From positions 4,112,784 to 4,176,783 of the forward strand of contig NC_033636.1 of the NCBI RefSeq assembly GCF_001540865.1: 64,000 bases of DNA, given 5' to 3'. Positions within the stretch are counted from its first letter, which is position 1, and each line of letters opens with the position of its first letter. The stretch comes from Ananas comosus. Taxonomy: Eukaryota; Streptophyta; Magnoliopsida; Poales; Bromeliaceae. This document shows positions 11,572 through 21,534 of this stretch, in pieces. The translations under genes were made by a program, and so were the position numbers. The notes under the pieces are model-generated. The model was not told the DNA's origin, did not search any database, and worked only from the letters and a program-made list of their open reading frames with translations.

Positions 11572-12221
11572 GAGCAAAAAGTTGAAAAAGCACACAAGCT
11601 CTCTATTATAATAGGCGATCTTGAGTTGCAACTGAGTAAAGAGCAAGTAAGAATATAAAAGGTTTTAATTTTTAATATTTATATTCAATTTAGAAAATAT
11701 GACAAAACATTATATAGCGCTTCAAGATAAAAAGATAATAATATTACTTTGCATTTCTTTTAATTGTTTACTTTGTAGGAGTACTTTGAAATTGAAAAAG
11801 TTTAATTATTAAAGTCATAGGCATAAAGCACAACAGAAGCTAAAAAGGTAGGTTTCAGTTTTTTTGTTTAAGAAATGCTATTGTCTTATCATTACTTCTT
11901 TTATGTTTTTTTATTCCCTTGAAATTTTCATTTACTTTTGCACCTGGTTGATTTATATTTAGTTTCTACTGCTGTGGTGATTGACATTTGGTAAAATGAA
12001 TAGGTCACAAGCCCGTCTTCAAAAGTTAGCTGAAATGTTTTATTCTGAAGCCATAAAACCTGCAAATGAAGAATATTCGAGTGCAAATGTTCATTATCAC
12101 GGTGGATCAAATGGTGATTATCAAATAAAACCAAACAATGACCGGTTGCAGAATCTTTTTCTTTTTTTTTGCAAGAAAAGATCTTTGGCCTTTTCTATCA
12201 CAAATGAAGAGGAAAAAGCAG
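11572..12221 (+). pseudogene. Three exon remnants of an unidentified coiled-coil protein
   Basis: Exon 11572-11646 (acceptor TTTCAG, donor GTAAG) reads EQKVEKAHKLSIIIGDLELQ then LSKEQ. Exon 11779-11847 (acceptor TTTGTAG, donor GTAGG) continues in the same phase as EYFEIEKV but has three stops. Exon about 12004-12221 (donor GTGAGT) gives SQARLQKLAEMFYSEAIKP, then an acidic and asparagine-rich stretch, ending NEEEKAG. Heptad-like Leu/Ile spacing and high Glu/Lys content point to a coiled coil. I do not recognise the gene. All three stops in the middle exon are TAA or TAG at places where CAA or CAG (Gln) would fit a coiled coil. Same strand as the kinase and PIN fragments. Confidence 0.45.
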
Positions 12222-15077
12222 GTGAGTCCTTAAGCAATTCCTATGTACAAGAATTTTGGATATTTATAAGATTGTTTTCTTATGGACTCAGTTTTTTATT
12301 TTTGATTTCTTTTTCTTATACATTAGGACTGCAACTTTTTATGAGTGACTGCTCCTTCTAAACTATAAATATATGCTTATATATTTTAAAGACAAATTTA
12401 CATTATTGTTTAGCTAATTTTCAGTTAGTTTAGGTTTGTAGTTTTGGTACCATAGATGTTCATTTTATTTTAATTGTTTGCTCAAACATATAAGACTTTG
12501 CATTTTACATAATTCTCTTAATATTTTTGCGTTGTTTGCTAAGCACTGAAGAGGTAGTTTGTCCTAATAGTTGCAAAGTGAGCTAAATCAATACTACGCC
12601 AGTTTGTTGCAGAATTCGTGGCTTCAGTTTTTAGAATTATTCATCTATTTCTCTAATTTCTTTCACAAGTACTTTTTTGGCCTATTTGGAATAGCTTTCT
12701 AAAAGTTTATAAACAGCTGTTGGCATGATCAGAAAAATAATATATTTAGATCATGCTAGAATGGTAAGATATTCTTACCAGATTTTCTTTTATAGGGTAC
12801 TACATTTTATGGTTTTTTTTCAAGTAGAAATAAGTTGTTTTGTCTTTTAAATTTCATAGCAATCTTAATTTTGCTTTCAATTTCATTTTAGTTTCTAAGG
12901 TTTCAATTTTATAGCTTCCATGATTTTTTTATTTAGATTCCGATGTTAGTATATATAAAAAAAAAAACATGTTTAAATGGTGCGGCTGTGTCAACAACTC
13001 TCTCTTTCAGTGCCTTTTGCCACCCGGTACGGACAATAGCCCCATTGGCTCAAAGAGGTTCATGTCAAAGTACCATTTTGGTTGATTCTTTACGCATGAT
13101 TGAACATTCTAACCCTATCGTTTATTTCAAAATTTAAAAGATTATAATCATTCTGACAATATTTTGCTTGCTTTCAGAGACTAATATGTAATTCAATAGA
13201 GACGATAATTTAATAATTTTTTTTCTAAGTGTAACTTACGAAGTAATGTACGTGATCGACAAAGTTTTAACCATGGTGATTTACCAAATCTTTTTTCCTT
13301 TTGTACGGAACGGTAAGAGCACGCTCGCATTATGTGTGGAAATTATGCCCTCCACTTTTTCTGCGTCTGTACTTTTTTTGCAAATCATAACGCTGCAGTC
13401 GGTGAAAATTGAATTGTTCAAATTGAATTTATGATTTTAGTTGCTTTTTTGGGGAATGGTTCTCTATTTTGTTTGCTTCTTCTGATTAAGCCAAAATAAT
13501 ATAATGATATATGGTGAAAGTTCGGATCGTCCGCTATATAGCATTACCAAAAATTGCTCCATTCTCTTCTTTTCTTCTGATGAATTTATAGTAGTAGTAC
13601 AATTATGCTGTCTCTATGATCAAATGTTGTGGTTCCCCGCATTATCTCACGCGAACGCTAGCAAATTTTAATAGAGTCACTTAGGAAAATATATGCAGGA
13701 CGTGATATTTGAAATTTCTTCTTGCGTCTGTTGCTGGCAATTTTCGAACAATTTAGCTCAGAGCATGGAACTAGGAGAACTAAGCTATCAAAAATGTTGA
13801 TCGCAATATTATGAAAGTAGTGACACAAAAGAAAAGTATAATCTTCTTAGAGAATGTTGTGCCTGGTATTTTCTATATTGTTTTCCCTACTTTTTTTTTG
13901 TGCTTTTCTTTCTGTGGATTTTCTCCCTACACCATTTTGTGTTAGATGTATTGTACTTTTTTGGGGGGTTCTTTGTCTGATTTTTATGACATGCTGTGCT
14001 TATTTCGGTATTGTTTCTTTCTAGACTTCTTTATTTTTTGCCTATTTTATGTGATGAAACTTGCTCGTTTAATTTAGGTATGGTTGCTGCATACATTTCA
14101 TAACTATTTATCGCATTATTTTTACTACTTCCTTTTGTACTCACTATTTTTCTCACTATTTTTTTGGACTTTTTCCTGTTTTGTGGTACTTTTTTAAGAA
14201 AAGAAAAATCCTTTTGTGCATTATAAGCAATATCAAATTTTAGGATTGTGCATTATAAACAATATAAAGTTTTGCCAATAGATGTTGAGATTTATACAAT
14301 GGTGAAGTGCTTCACCAAATTTATTTTATTTTCGTAGAAAATCCGAAAACTATTTTGTTTACTGTTCGATTCATTCCGCGTTATGATTTTTGTTATTTAT
14401 TTATTTGTTTAGATGCTCTATTATTTGTGCTATTACTGTTAAATTTTTCTCCATATTGTTTCTGTTATTACTTGGTTATCAAGTTGTTTTTTTGTGATCT
14501 TCAATCTATATCTTCCTACTTTTTCCCTCTCTATTATGCAGCTTTTGGGTGATCCAGGACTTTGCTTCTGTATGGTGTATTTTTATGTTATAATTACTCA
14601 TCAATTTTGTTAAAAAAGCTTAAATACTATTTGGTACTTTTTGTTTAATATATTGGTGCAGTTTTAGCTCTCTTATTTAGTTTCTCGATAATCCAAAACT
14701 TTGCCCTTTTTTTATTTTTTCATGTGACAATTTCTCATCGGTGTTTTTTAAACAACTTTTTTTCTCAATTGCTATTTGATACTTTTCTTTCTATATTCTG
14801 GTGTAATATTTTGTCCTTCCAGATCTTTCGCATAATTGGAGGCTTTCACGTTGTTATGTTCATTTTCATGTGCTAAGTTGTCTTCGCAGGTTTAATAAAC
14901 AACTCTGAATGACAATCGAATATATTGTTTTAACCTTATCAGCAGTAATCTCTTGCGTCATTGCTAAATGTAGAAAATTTAAAAATGCTCTAATATCTTT
15001 CATCTTTGTTTTAGACATGTTTACAATGGTTGATTTAACAAGATTGTCTCTTTTGTCTTTCAGTAATCGTTCCAGTG
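12222..15077. other. AT-rich DNA without recognised genes
   Basis: Long T-rich stretches with many short frames, and no domain recognised. One weak exon-like piece lies at about 13008-13073, after the acceptor TCTTTCAG, with balanced composition and a stop. I could not assign it. The region reads like intronic or transposon filler between the coiled-coil remnants and the Helitron-like end at 15.5 kb. Confidence 0.35.
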
Positions 15078-15325
15078 TTTGCTACATAGGTTTATTTGTT
15101 TACACTGCTTAAGGGTTCGCGAAATACTTTTGTTGTATTTGCTCTGGTAACATCTGTAATTCGCGGTGAGAGTTTTGAATTCATTAGAACATTGAAATAT
15201 TTGCTACTAAGGTTTATTTGTTTACGCTGCTTAAGGGTTCTCGAAATACCTTTGTTGTGCTTGCTCCGGTAACATTTGCAAATTGCGGCTGGAGTTTTGA
15301 ATTCGTTAGAGCATTGAAATTCATA
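15078..15325. repeat. Tandem duplication, 121-bp unit
   Basis: Two copies, 15078-15198 and 15199-about 15320, both begin TTTGCTAC followed by GGTTTATTTGTTTACRCTGC and end near ATTGAAAT. They differ at roughly one base in ten. A short third start (ATTTGCTACATTTCG) follows at about 15340. The open frame on the minus strand across both copies is a by-product of the duplication. Confidence 0.85.
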
Positions 15326-15469
15326 ATTTTGCATTCACAAATTTGCTACATTTCGAATTAGTTGTAAGTAATAAAACATACCTTGACCTAAAATTAAGCC
15401 ATCTTACTTTACAAAATTCTATAGTTGGAAAAAAATTATTTAAAAACTGTAATACAATACTATTGTATT

Positions 15470-15505
15470 AGCTCCCCACCGCAACGCGCGGGTCCCCTTA
15501 ACTAG
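15470..15505 (+). mobile_element. Helitron-like 3' terminus
   Basis: The sequence CCCCACCGCAACGCGCGGG can form a short GC-rich hairpin (CCGC..GCGG, 5-base loop). It is followed about a dozen bases later by CTAG and then a T at 15506. A GC hairpin just upstream of CTRR with insertion before a host T is the hallmark of Helitron 3' ends, and the wording closely resembles plant Helitrons. The 5' TC end was not found. If the element extends leftward over the three gene fragments (9.3-12.2 kb), it would be a gene-capturing Helitron, but that extent is inference. Confidence 0.5.
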
Positions 15506-15506
15506 T

Positions 15507-16569
15507 ACGTATAAATGAATCTTCAAAATAAACCCATGCAGAAAGTTACAATGTAAGAATCACTATGCATGCACTCCTAGCTAGGCATTGTTCAAGAAAT
15601 CCTAGGCAGTGTTTGATTGGGAGAAATCTTAGAATAAGAGGAATATCCGCTCATTTATACCTAAAAACCGCCAAAAAAAAAATTATAGATAGAACTAATT
15701 GGGAGTCTAACCGAATTATTTAAGAACAAACCATTAATCCCTGTGCCTTAGAGTGCATGAAATAAGATAGTTCCCCTATTTGATTTCTCAAATATTCTAA
15801 ATCAAAATCTAACATAGTCGGATTAATGCCTGTGCCTTAGGGTTGTTTGGTTTCATGTAAAAATATGAAAAATAATTTTCGATGAAAAATATTTTTGGCT
15901 GAAAAAGAGTTTCACGCTTTTTTTGCGTTTAAACTTGTAGGAAAAGAATATTAATTTTTCAACCATACGTGTTTGATTTGTAGAAAAGGAAAAGATCAAT
16001 AAAAAATTATTTCATATTTTTTTCTGCTATTATATATATTACTACTATAAGTGCCACATGCAATGAACTGTTTGTATTAAACATCAAGCATTTTGAAAAT
16101 TAATTTTATTAAAAATTTATAATGTATTTCACTTTCAAATTTGATAGAATTTTGTTAAGTTTGTTTTATCAAGCTGAACATCAATAATTAAAAAATTCAA
16201 TAACATCCAATGATAGCTAAGGTAGCCATTACAGGATAATAAGAAAAAATTTTTACTGATATTTTGACTGTAGGTGTATTTTGTAAACAAGAGGTATTGT
16301 GAGAGAAAAAAATTGATAGGCCTAACTTTAAAGTCGTTTTGACTATAGAGCTTCCGAATTGATGATTCATACCGTTAAATATAACAAAGAGAATTTAAAC
16401 TTTTTAGAAATGAAATTTCATAATTTTTTGATATCAAATACTTTATGATCGAAGAACCTCAAAATTGACAATTTTAACGGTCGTTAGTGAGTGTTTCCAA
16501 ACTAACGGTGTAGCTAGAAGAATTAGAATCGGTTGAATTTTAATTAAAAATTATATTCACTATATAGAT
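15507..16569. other. AT-rich DNA with short MITE-like phrases
   Basis: No gene is seen. The phrase TTAATSCCTGTGCCTTAG occurs twice, at about 15732 and 15825, bracketing roughly 95 bp. The sequence GGGTTGTTTGGTTTCATG at about 15841 resembles the start of Tourist-type MITEs, but no matching inverted end was found. Confidence 0.3.
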
Positions 16570-18736
16570 TGTAATATACCGAATCCTCGAGTCGTAATGC
16601 TAATTAACTTTGATCGAATTGATCAAAGTGAGGTAAAAGGGTGACAAGCGAGTTTCCCGAGTGGCCTTGAAGGCGTTGGGATGGATGAAAGTGACTTCCG
16701 GAGGTGTTTGGGTGTTTTCGGCGCAAACCAGGCGCGGAAACGAAATCCGAAACACTGGAGTTGCTGGACTGCACAAGGGACATGCAGTATCGGTACTAAG
16801 CCAATGTTGTACCGGTACCTAGCAGGAGTGCAATATGATTAGCTCTCGGGATCGGGATCCTGGTGAGCTATGTACCGGTACCTGAGGCTGGTACCGGTAC
16901 TGGGAGCCCTGTGTACCGGTACTCCAACCCGAGTACCGGTACCCAGTCTGTTAGTGATTGAATTGTAATGGTTGATGGGATATTTTGTGAGGGGCTTCTT
17001 TGTAAATGTAGGAGCCTATAACCATGATCCTTACACTGTATTCCCCATGCAGAGAAACACTTTGTTCTCTCCTTCATCTTGTTTCCTCCTCTCTCTCTAG
17101 AAGCCCAAGATGAGAATTGGAGGAAAATTAAAGGGGAATTGGTGGCTTTGGTGTTGAAGAAGCCCAAGATCAAGGTGAACTTGAGTATCATGGGAGTCAA
17201 GGTAAATTCTCTTGTTCCTATTTGTTAGGGTTTGATGTAAATACCCTAGTTTGTTTAGTTTTATGGTTTTTGGGTTTTGGAGGGTTAGATTACTCCATGA
17301 ATTCCTAAGAAATTTGAGTAGGTTGAGGTTATGTGAACCCTAGTGATGAAAATGGGATTTTGTAAGTTAGGAGATCTAACATGGAATTGATCTCTTGTAA
17401 TCCTAATTGAAGATAAATTCGACACGTTGGAAGGCTTAGATCGAAGTTCCGAAGAGTCTACGACAAGATATTGAGGAAAAGCTTCGTTTTGCCTTCGTTA
17501 GCCGTGGGTCGAGAGAGATAGGCATCTAAAAATCACGGGATTTGGATTCTCGCATCTTGGCATCCCTACGAGGTGGGTGGTACTATCCGAAATCTTCGAA
17601 TCCTTCATTATGTCTATGTCCCCTTGTTGAGCATATATGTATATGTATAGTTGGCATTCATGCATTTTAGGGTTGAGGTTATTATGTGGCTAAGTTGGAC
17701 AACCTTGTATGCTTTCAATGTCAAAAATATGTGAAACAATAAAGGACTATGATATAGATCCCTATGAATGTATGAACACGATATTGGACCATGACAATAG
17801 TAAATAAGGTGACATTGTGACTAGACGGAATGAATAGCACCAAGAATTATGAATGCTAGACAAGGAAAAACTATATATAAACTTGTGGCAATTATGACAT
17901 GTACCCTCCAAGTGAGAATTGGATCGTACTCACATATAGTTTGAATGCTTAAGGGTGGTTGCTCCACCTCAAGCGGTGAGCTTCAGAGTTGGCACCACTA
18001 GGCGGTAGCGGAATTCTCCCCAGCAGACGGTCCCGTCGGGTTGCAGTGGAATTCTCCCTGACAAAGAGGGATTTGGTTTGGTGAGTTGGGTTTAATTAAA
18101 AGGTTAACCAAGAGAATTGGGTAAAGATAAAGGTAAAAGAGCATGCATGCATCATGAGCATCTTATTATTGCTTCAGTTTTTGTACATACATTGTAGTAG
18201 CATTAATTGGTTTGCTATCTATTTCCTTTTCCTACATATGCCTAAGTAGACCTAGTGGGTGAGTTGGTGAGGTCGGCGGCCGAACCCACTGAAAACTTTC
18301 ATAATTCTCACCCCACTAATCATGCAGATCCTAGCGTGAGCGGGGCGGTCGAGGATCGCGGCATGGATATCGCGCACTAGATAGTGGACCTCCATTGAGT
18401 ATAGTTATACCTTTTGTATTTCATCTATTGTAGTTGATGAAAGGAATATGTAATAGTTGTACTTAAGAGATGAGTATGTAACGGAAAAATAAAATTTGTA
18501 AGCCTTGTATTTGGTTTAAAATAATCAAGATACAATGTATGGATGTAATAACTAGTTTACTTTCACTTGCTCGTGTTGCTTGCCCTTATGCAAGTCATGT
18601 ATATTGAAATTCTTCCTAGGCAAATTTTTTATATATGCCTTGTTGTCGTGGAGCCTTGGGTGGACAGAGGAGGTTCTGTCCGTTCGGCGTGTGTGCATAC
18701 CCGAACCAATCAAATTGGCGGCCATGGAGCATGACA
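16570..18736 (+). mobile_element. Solo LTR, family T (2.17 kb), target duplication TAGAT
   Basis: Begins TGTAATATACCGAATCC and ends GGAGCATGACA. It is flanked by perfect 5-bp duplications TAGAT (16565-16569 and 18737-18741), the mark of LTR-retrotransposon integration followed by loss of the internal part through LTR recombination. The 5' and 3' ends and several inner phrases (AAAACTTT..TTCTCACCCC, GAGCCTTGGGYGGACAG) match the LTRs of the Tekay/Del-like element at 32.5-60.9 kb, so it is a relative of that family. It holds an array of GTACCGGTAC palindromes (separate entry). No PBS or coding sequence is present. Confidence 0.9.
16788..16942. repeat. Phased GTACCGGTAC palindrome array
   Basis: Perfect copies of GTACCGGTAC start at 16809, 16872, 16891, 16913 and 16933, with a one-mismatch copy (GTATCGGTAC) at 16788. 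Start-to-start distances are 21, 63, 19, 22 and 20 bp, all close to whole multiples of two helical turns. The array lies 218-372 bp inside the LTR, where U3 regulatory sequence is expected. Confidence 0.85.
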
Positions 18737-18741
18737 TAGAT

Positions 18742-19200
18742 CAAGATCAATAACTATAATCTTGAATTTAAAATCCTATACCCTATTTTTAGGAGTTTGT
18801 TCCATTTTGGTCTTTCATTTTACACTCACTTGATACACTTTATTATAAATTTTTAAAACTACAAATTCGATTTATATATATTTCAAATGCTTTTAATCAT
18901 TTAAATTTCACATGTCACCAAAAAAGTCTTTAGTTACAAAAAAAAAAAAAAAAAAACTGTCACAAAAAAATACTTAATTTCAAAGAGAATGGAATTCAAA
19001 CCTGCAACCTTAAAGATCTCTTAACTCCTCCCAACCACCATACCACAAACCTTAAAGATTGGAATTCAAACCTGCAACCTTATATATATTTCAAATGTTT
19101 TTCAAAAGTGTCAACTCTTTTTTATTTATTCTTATTTACGCGCTATATTTTATTTCTAAGACCCAACCCAAACCCTCACCTAATACCCGACCTTTCCTCC
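18742..19200. other. AT-rich flank with a possible SINE-like remnant
   Basis: An A-run of about 20 occurs near 18940. GGAATTCAAACCTGCAACCT appears twice (about 18991 and 19061); read on the minus strand it resembles the B-box area of tRNA-derived SINEs. No full SINE structure was recognised, and there is no gene. Confidence 0.3.
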
Positions 19201-20496
19201 CAAACCATTCTATTCATCTCTAGGTATCGTTCTGTTGAGATCTCCGGCGATCGCCGTTGGAGGGATTTCCGGTGATCAGGTTGGGGCTCCGCTCCGCAAT
19301 CAAGGTAGTCAAGCTTTACATCGTTGGGGCTCAGCTGCATCCATTTCATCACCTCCTCTCTTGACCACGTCTTCTACCCCGACCTCGTCATCAATTTCTT
19401 CAATATCTCCCCATCTATCTGAGGAAGCTTACTAACTTGGTAGGTTGCAAATTTGTGTGCTATTTTTTAATTTTTTAATATTTTTGTTGCTTTATAGTTC
19501 TTATGAATCTTTCGGATCAAAAGGTATGATCAAAGAAATATAATTAAATAGATGCTTTTTATCACATGATCCGGAATAATCGACAAACTCTCCACAGTTT
19601 ATTCACTTAGGAAACAATCACTAGGAAGTTAAAGTTTTGAAACTAAAAGTATTCCTAAAACAAAAAGTATTAATGCATTTCTTAAATAGCATAATGTGTT
19701 TCCTTGCATCAAAGAATGCGTAATAGAATGAAATAATAAAGAACGGTAAAAGAATGAAATAATAAGTGAATTGAGGCATTTCAAGTAAATTTAGATAGTA
19801 AAACACTACTATTAAATTGACGTATTTTGCCTAAATTAATTTAGATGGCAAAACACTACTATTTTCCATTATTCAATGTTCTTGTTGGCAAAGTAGTACT
19901 CAATCTTGCTAGTTGACCTTCTAGAAGTAAATATAACAAGTATTTAACTTCTAAATGAATTTGAAATTAATTATAGACATGGTTTTTCTCTGGACTTTAT
20001 CTAAAACATAGAAATCTTATCATGTCTTAAATTTTGTTGTAGAAAACAAAGAGCTAGTAGATTCAAGTTCAATATAAATCCACTTATAAACCATTTTTTG
20101 AATAGTGTATAGTTGGCTCACCCCAAATAATCTCTGCTGGTAGTAGCGTGCTGGTCATTTTATTAGTCAGATTTACTACTGTCATTGGCAATGTAGTTTT
20201 TGTAGAAGTTATACATCGGGTTGTAAATATAAGTTGCAAATTCTTGTGCTATTTTTTTTATTCTTTTTTAATATTTTTGTTGCTTTTCATGCTCCATGTA
20301 TAAATTCCATTGTTTTATTGCCATAGAAAAAATGTTGGACAAAAGTTGGCTGCATATTAAGAATGGATTAAGTCCTGAATATAAAGAAGGGGTTTCGAAA
20401 TTTCTAGATTTTGTATTTGGAATGACATCCGGAGATACAATTCCATGTCCTTGTAAGAAGCTATTTAAGAATGAGGTTGAGACCGATTTAATGGTA
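19201..20496 (+). pseudogene. CACTA (En/Spm-type) transposase-gene 5' fragment
   Basis: The recognisable part is 20332-20496: MLDKSWLHIKNGLSPEYKEG, then VSKFLDFVFG and IPCPCKKLF. This is the transposase-associated domain found at the N-terminus of plant CACTA transposases (and a few domesticated genes), with the MDKSW start, the central Phe-rich helix and the Cys-Pro-Cys motif. A CCATAG acceptor precedes the ATG, so the upstream stretch from 19201 may be a leader exon and intron. The frame stops abruptly at about 20497 where LTR sequence begins, so the rest of the transposase is gone. Two copies of a 55-60 bp T-rich phrase (about 19443 and 20229) flank the inferred intron. Confidence 0.65.
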
Positions 20497-20744
20497 AATG
20501 CCCGTGCGGGATTGGGCGCCGAAGTGGATTGCCGTAGGAAAGGCTCGTTCCTAGAGTGGGAATGTTGACTACCACGGGGTCATTAGGCACGACACAAGTC
20601 GGGACGTTACCACGTGTAAGTCTCTGGTTAATTGGGTAAAAGTTAAATAAACTTGACATTAAGATGGACATACTAGTAGGCATTTATCTTGTGACACTAG
20701 TTGATGCATACATAGTAGATAGACATACTAGTGAGTTGTTATCT
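20497..20744 (+). mobile_element. LTR fragment (families P/T relative), left piece
   Basis: Starts without an LTR terminus, directly against the CACTA exon, at CCCGTGCGGGATTGGGC. It matches the inner part of family P copies (compare 39530-39620: CCCGTGCGGGATTGGGTGCC, then GTGGATTGCCGT and ACCACGGGG.CATTAGGC). It continues after the nested 20745-21248 insertion (21249-21534) and probably again at 31013-32274. The abrupt left edge implies truncation or recombination. Confidence 0.6.
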
Positions 20745-21248
20745 TGTCACCCCCCGGGACCCGGCATAGCCCCGCCCGGTGCGCGCCCAGACCCGCCATA
20801 TGTCTACACATATAAGGCGTCTACACAAAAGCGGAAGAGTAAAGCAAGAGAAAATCTACAACTAGAGATATCAGAGCAAGTATATAGCTAGGTTCTATCA
20901 ACAAGCAGAAATAAAAAGGAAAGAAAAAGAGACTAAACCACTAGAACATAAAGAAACTAATACATCATAAGTCTCCAGATACAAAAGTAGGGTGGTCTCT
21001 ATAATAAGGTACAAAACTCTCACAACCTCTCCAACAGAAAACAAAAGAGAGGTGGATNGAAAACAGCAATCCGAGAGCAGCCTAAGTCCAATTTTTTGGT
21101 GACCTTAGGGCTACTTTAAATACCTCAAATCTCGGGATACGAGCCATGGGTCGGAACACTGTCAACGACCTACCAGAAAATCTGGAAATGCTCAGAACAC
21201 AACCCAGACACTCGAACCTCACAATTTGCAAAGGTCCAGTGTGTTACA
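20745..21248 (-). mobile_element. Solo LTR, family P, internally shortened, target duplication TATCT
   Basis: Read on the plus strand it begins TGTCACCCCCCGGGACCC and ends CAGTGTGTTACA. It is flanked by TATCT on both sides (20740-20744 and 21249-21253). Its two ends match the ends of the 2.4-2.7 kb family P copies, but it is only 504 bp and has an N at 21058 exactly where the middle is missing. The shortness may therefore be an assembly artefact. Confidence 0.85.
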
Positions 21249-21534
21249 TATCTTGTGACACTATTTGATGCATTCGTAGTAGTTGGACATTCATGTTGGA
21301 CATTGTTTGCATTGACAACCTTAGTGGTAGCATACCTATACTCATGTTAACTAGTATGGAAATGTAGCTTTATGATGACAATAGCTATTTGATCATAATG
21401 AAAGATTTTCTCTTTAACTATGGCATATAACTTAAAGATGGACAAGCACGTAAATTTGCATATTCATATACTTGTGCATGTGATAACATACATGTAGTGA
21501 ACATATCATGTAAAGGCATGTCTATAACTGAATT
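21249..21534 (+). mobile_element. LTR fragment, middle piece
   Basis: Continuation of the 20497-20744 LTR fragment after the nested solo LTR. It ends at 21534 where the antisense copia LTR begins. Its last 46 bp (ACATGTAGTGAACATATCAT onward) recur at 31016-31061 with three differences, on the other side of the copia complex. Confidence 0.55.

Noticed and set aside
15841..16100. Tourist-type MITE starting GGGTTGTTTGGTTTC
   Set aside because: No inverted end or TTA/TAA duplication could be found on the right.
18985..19085. tRNA gene or intact SINE
   Set aside because: Only B-box-like words are present, repeated twice. No A box or cloverleaf could be drawn.
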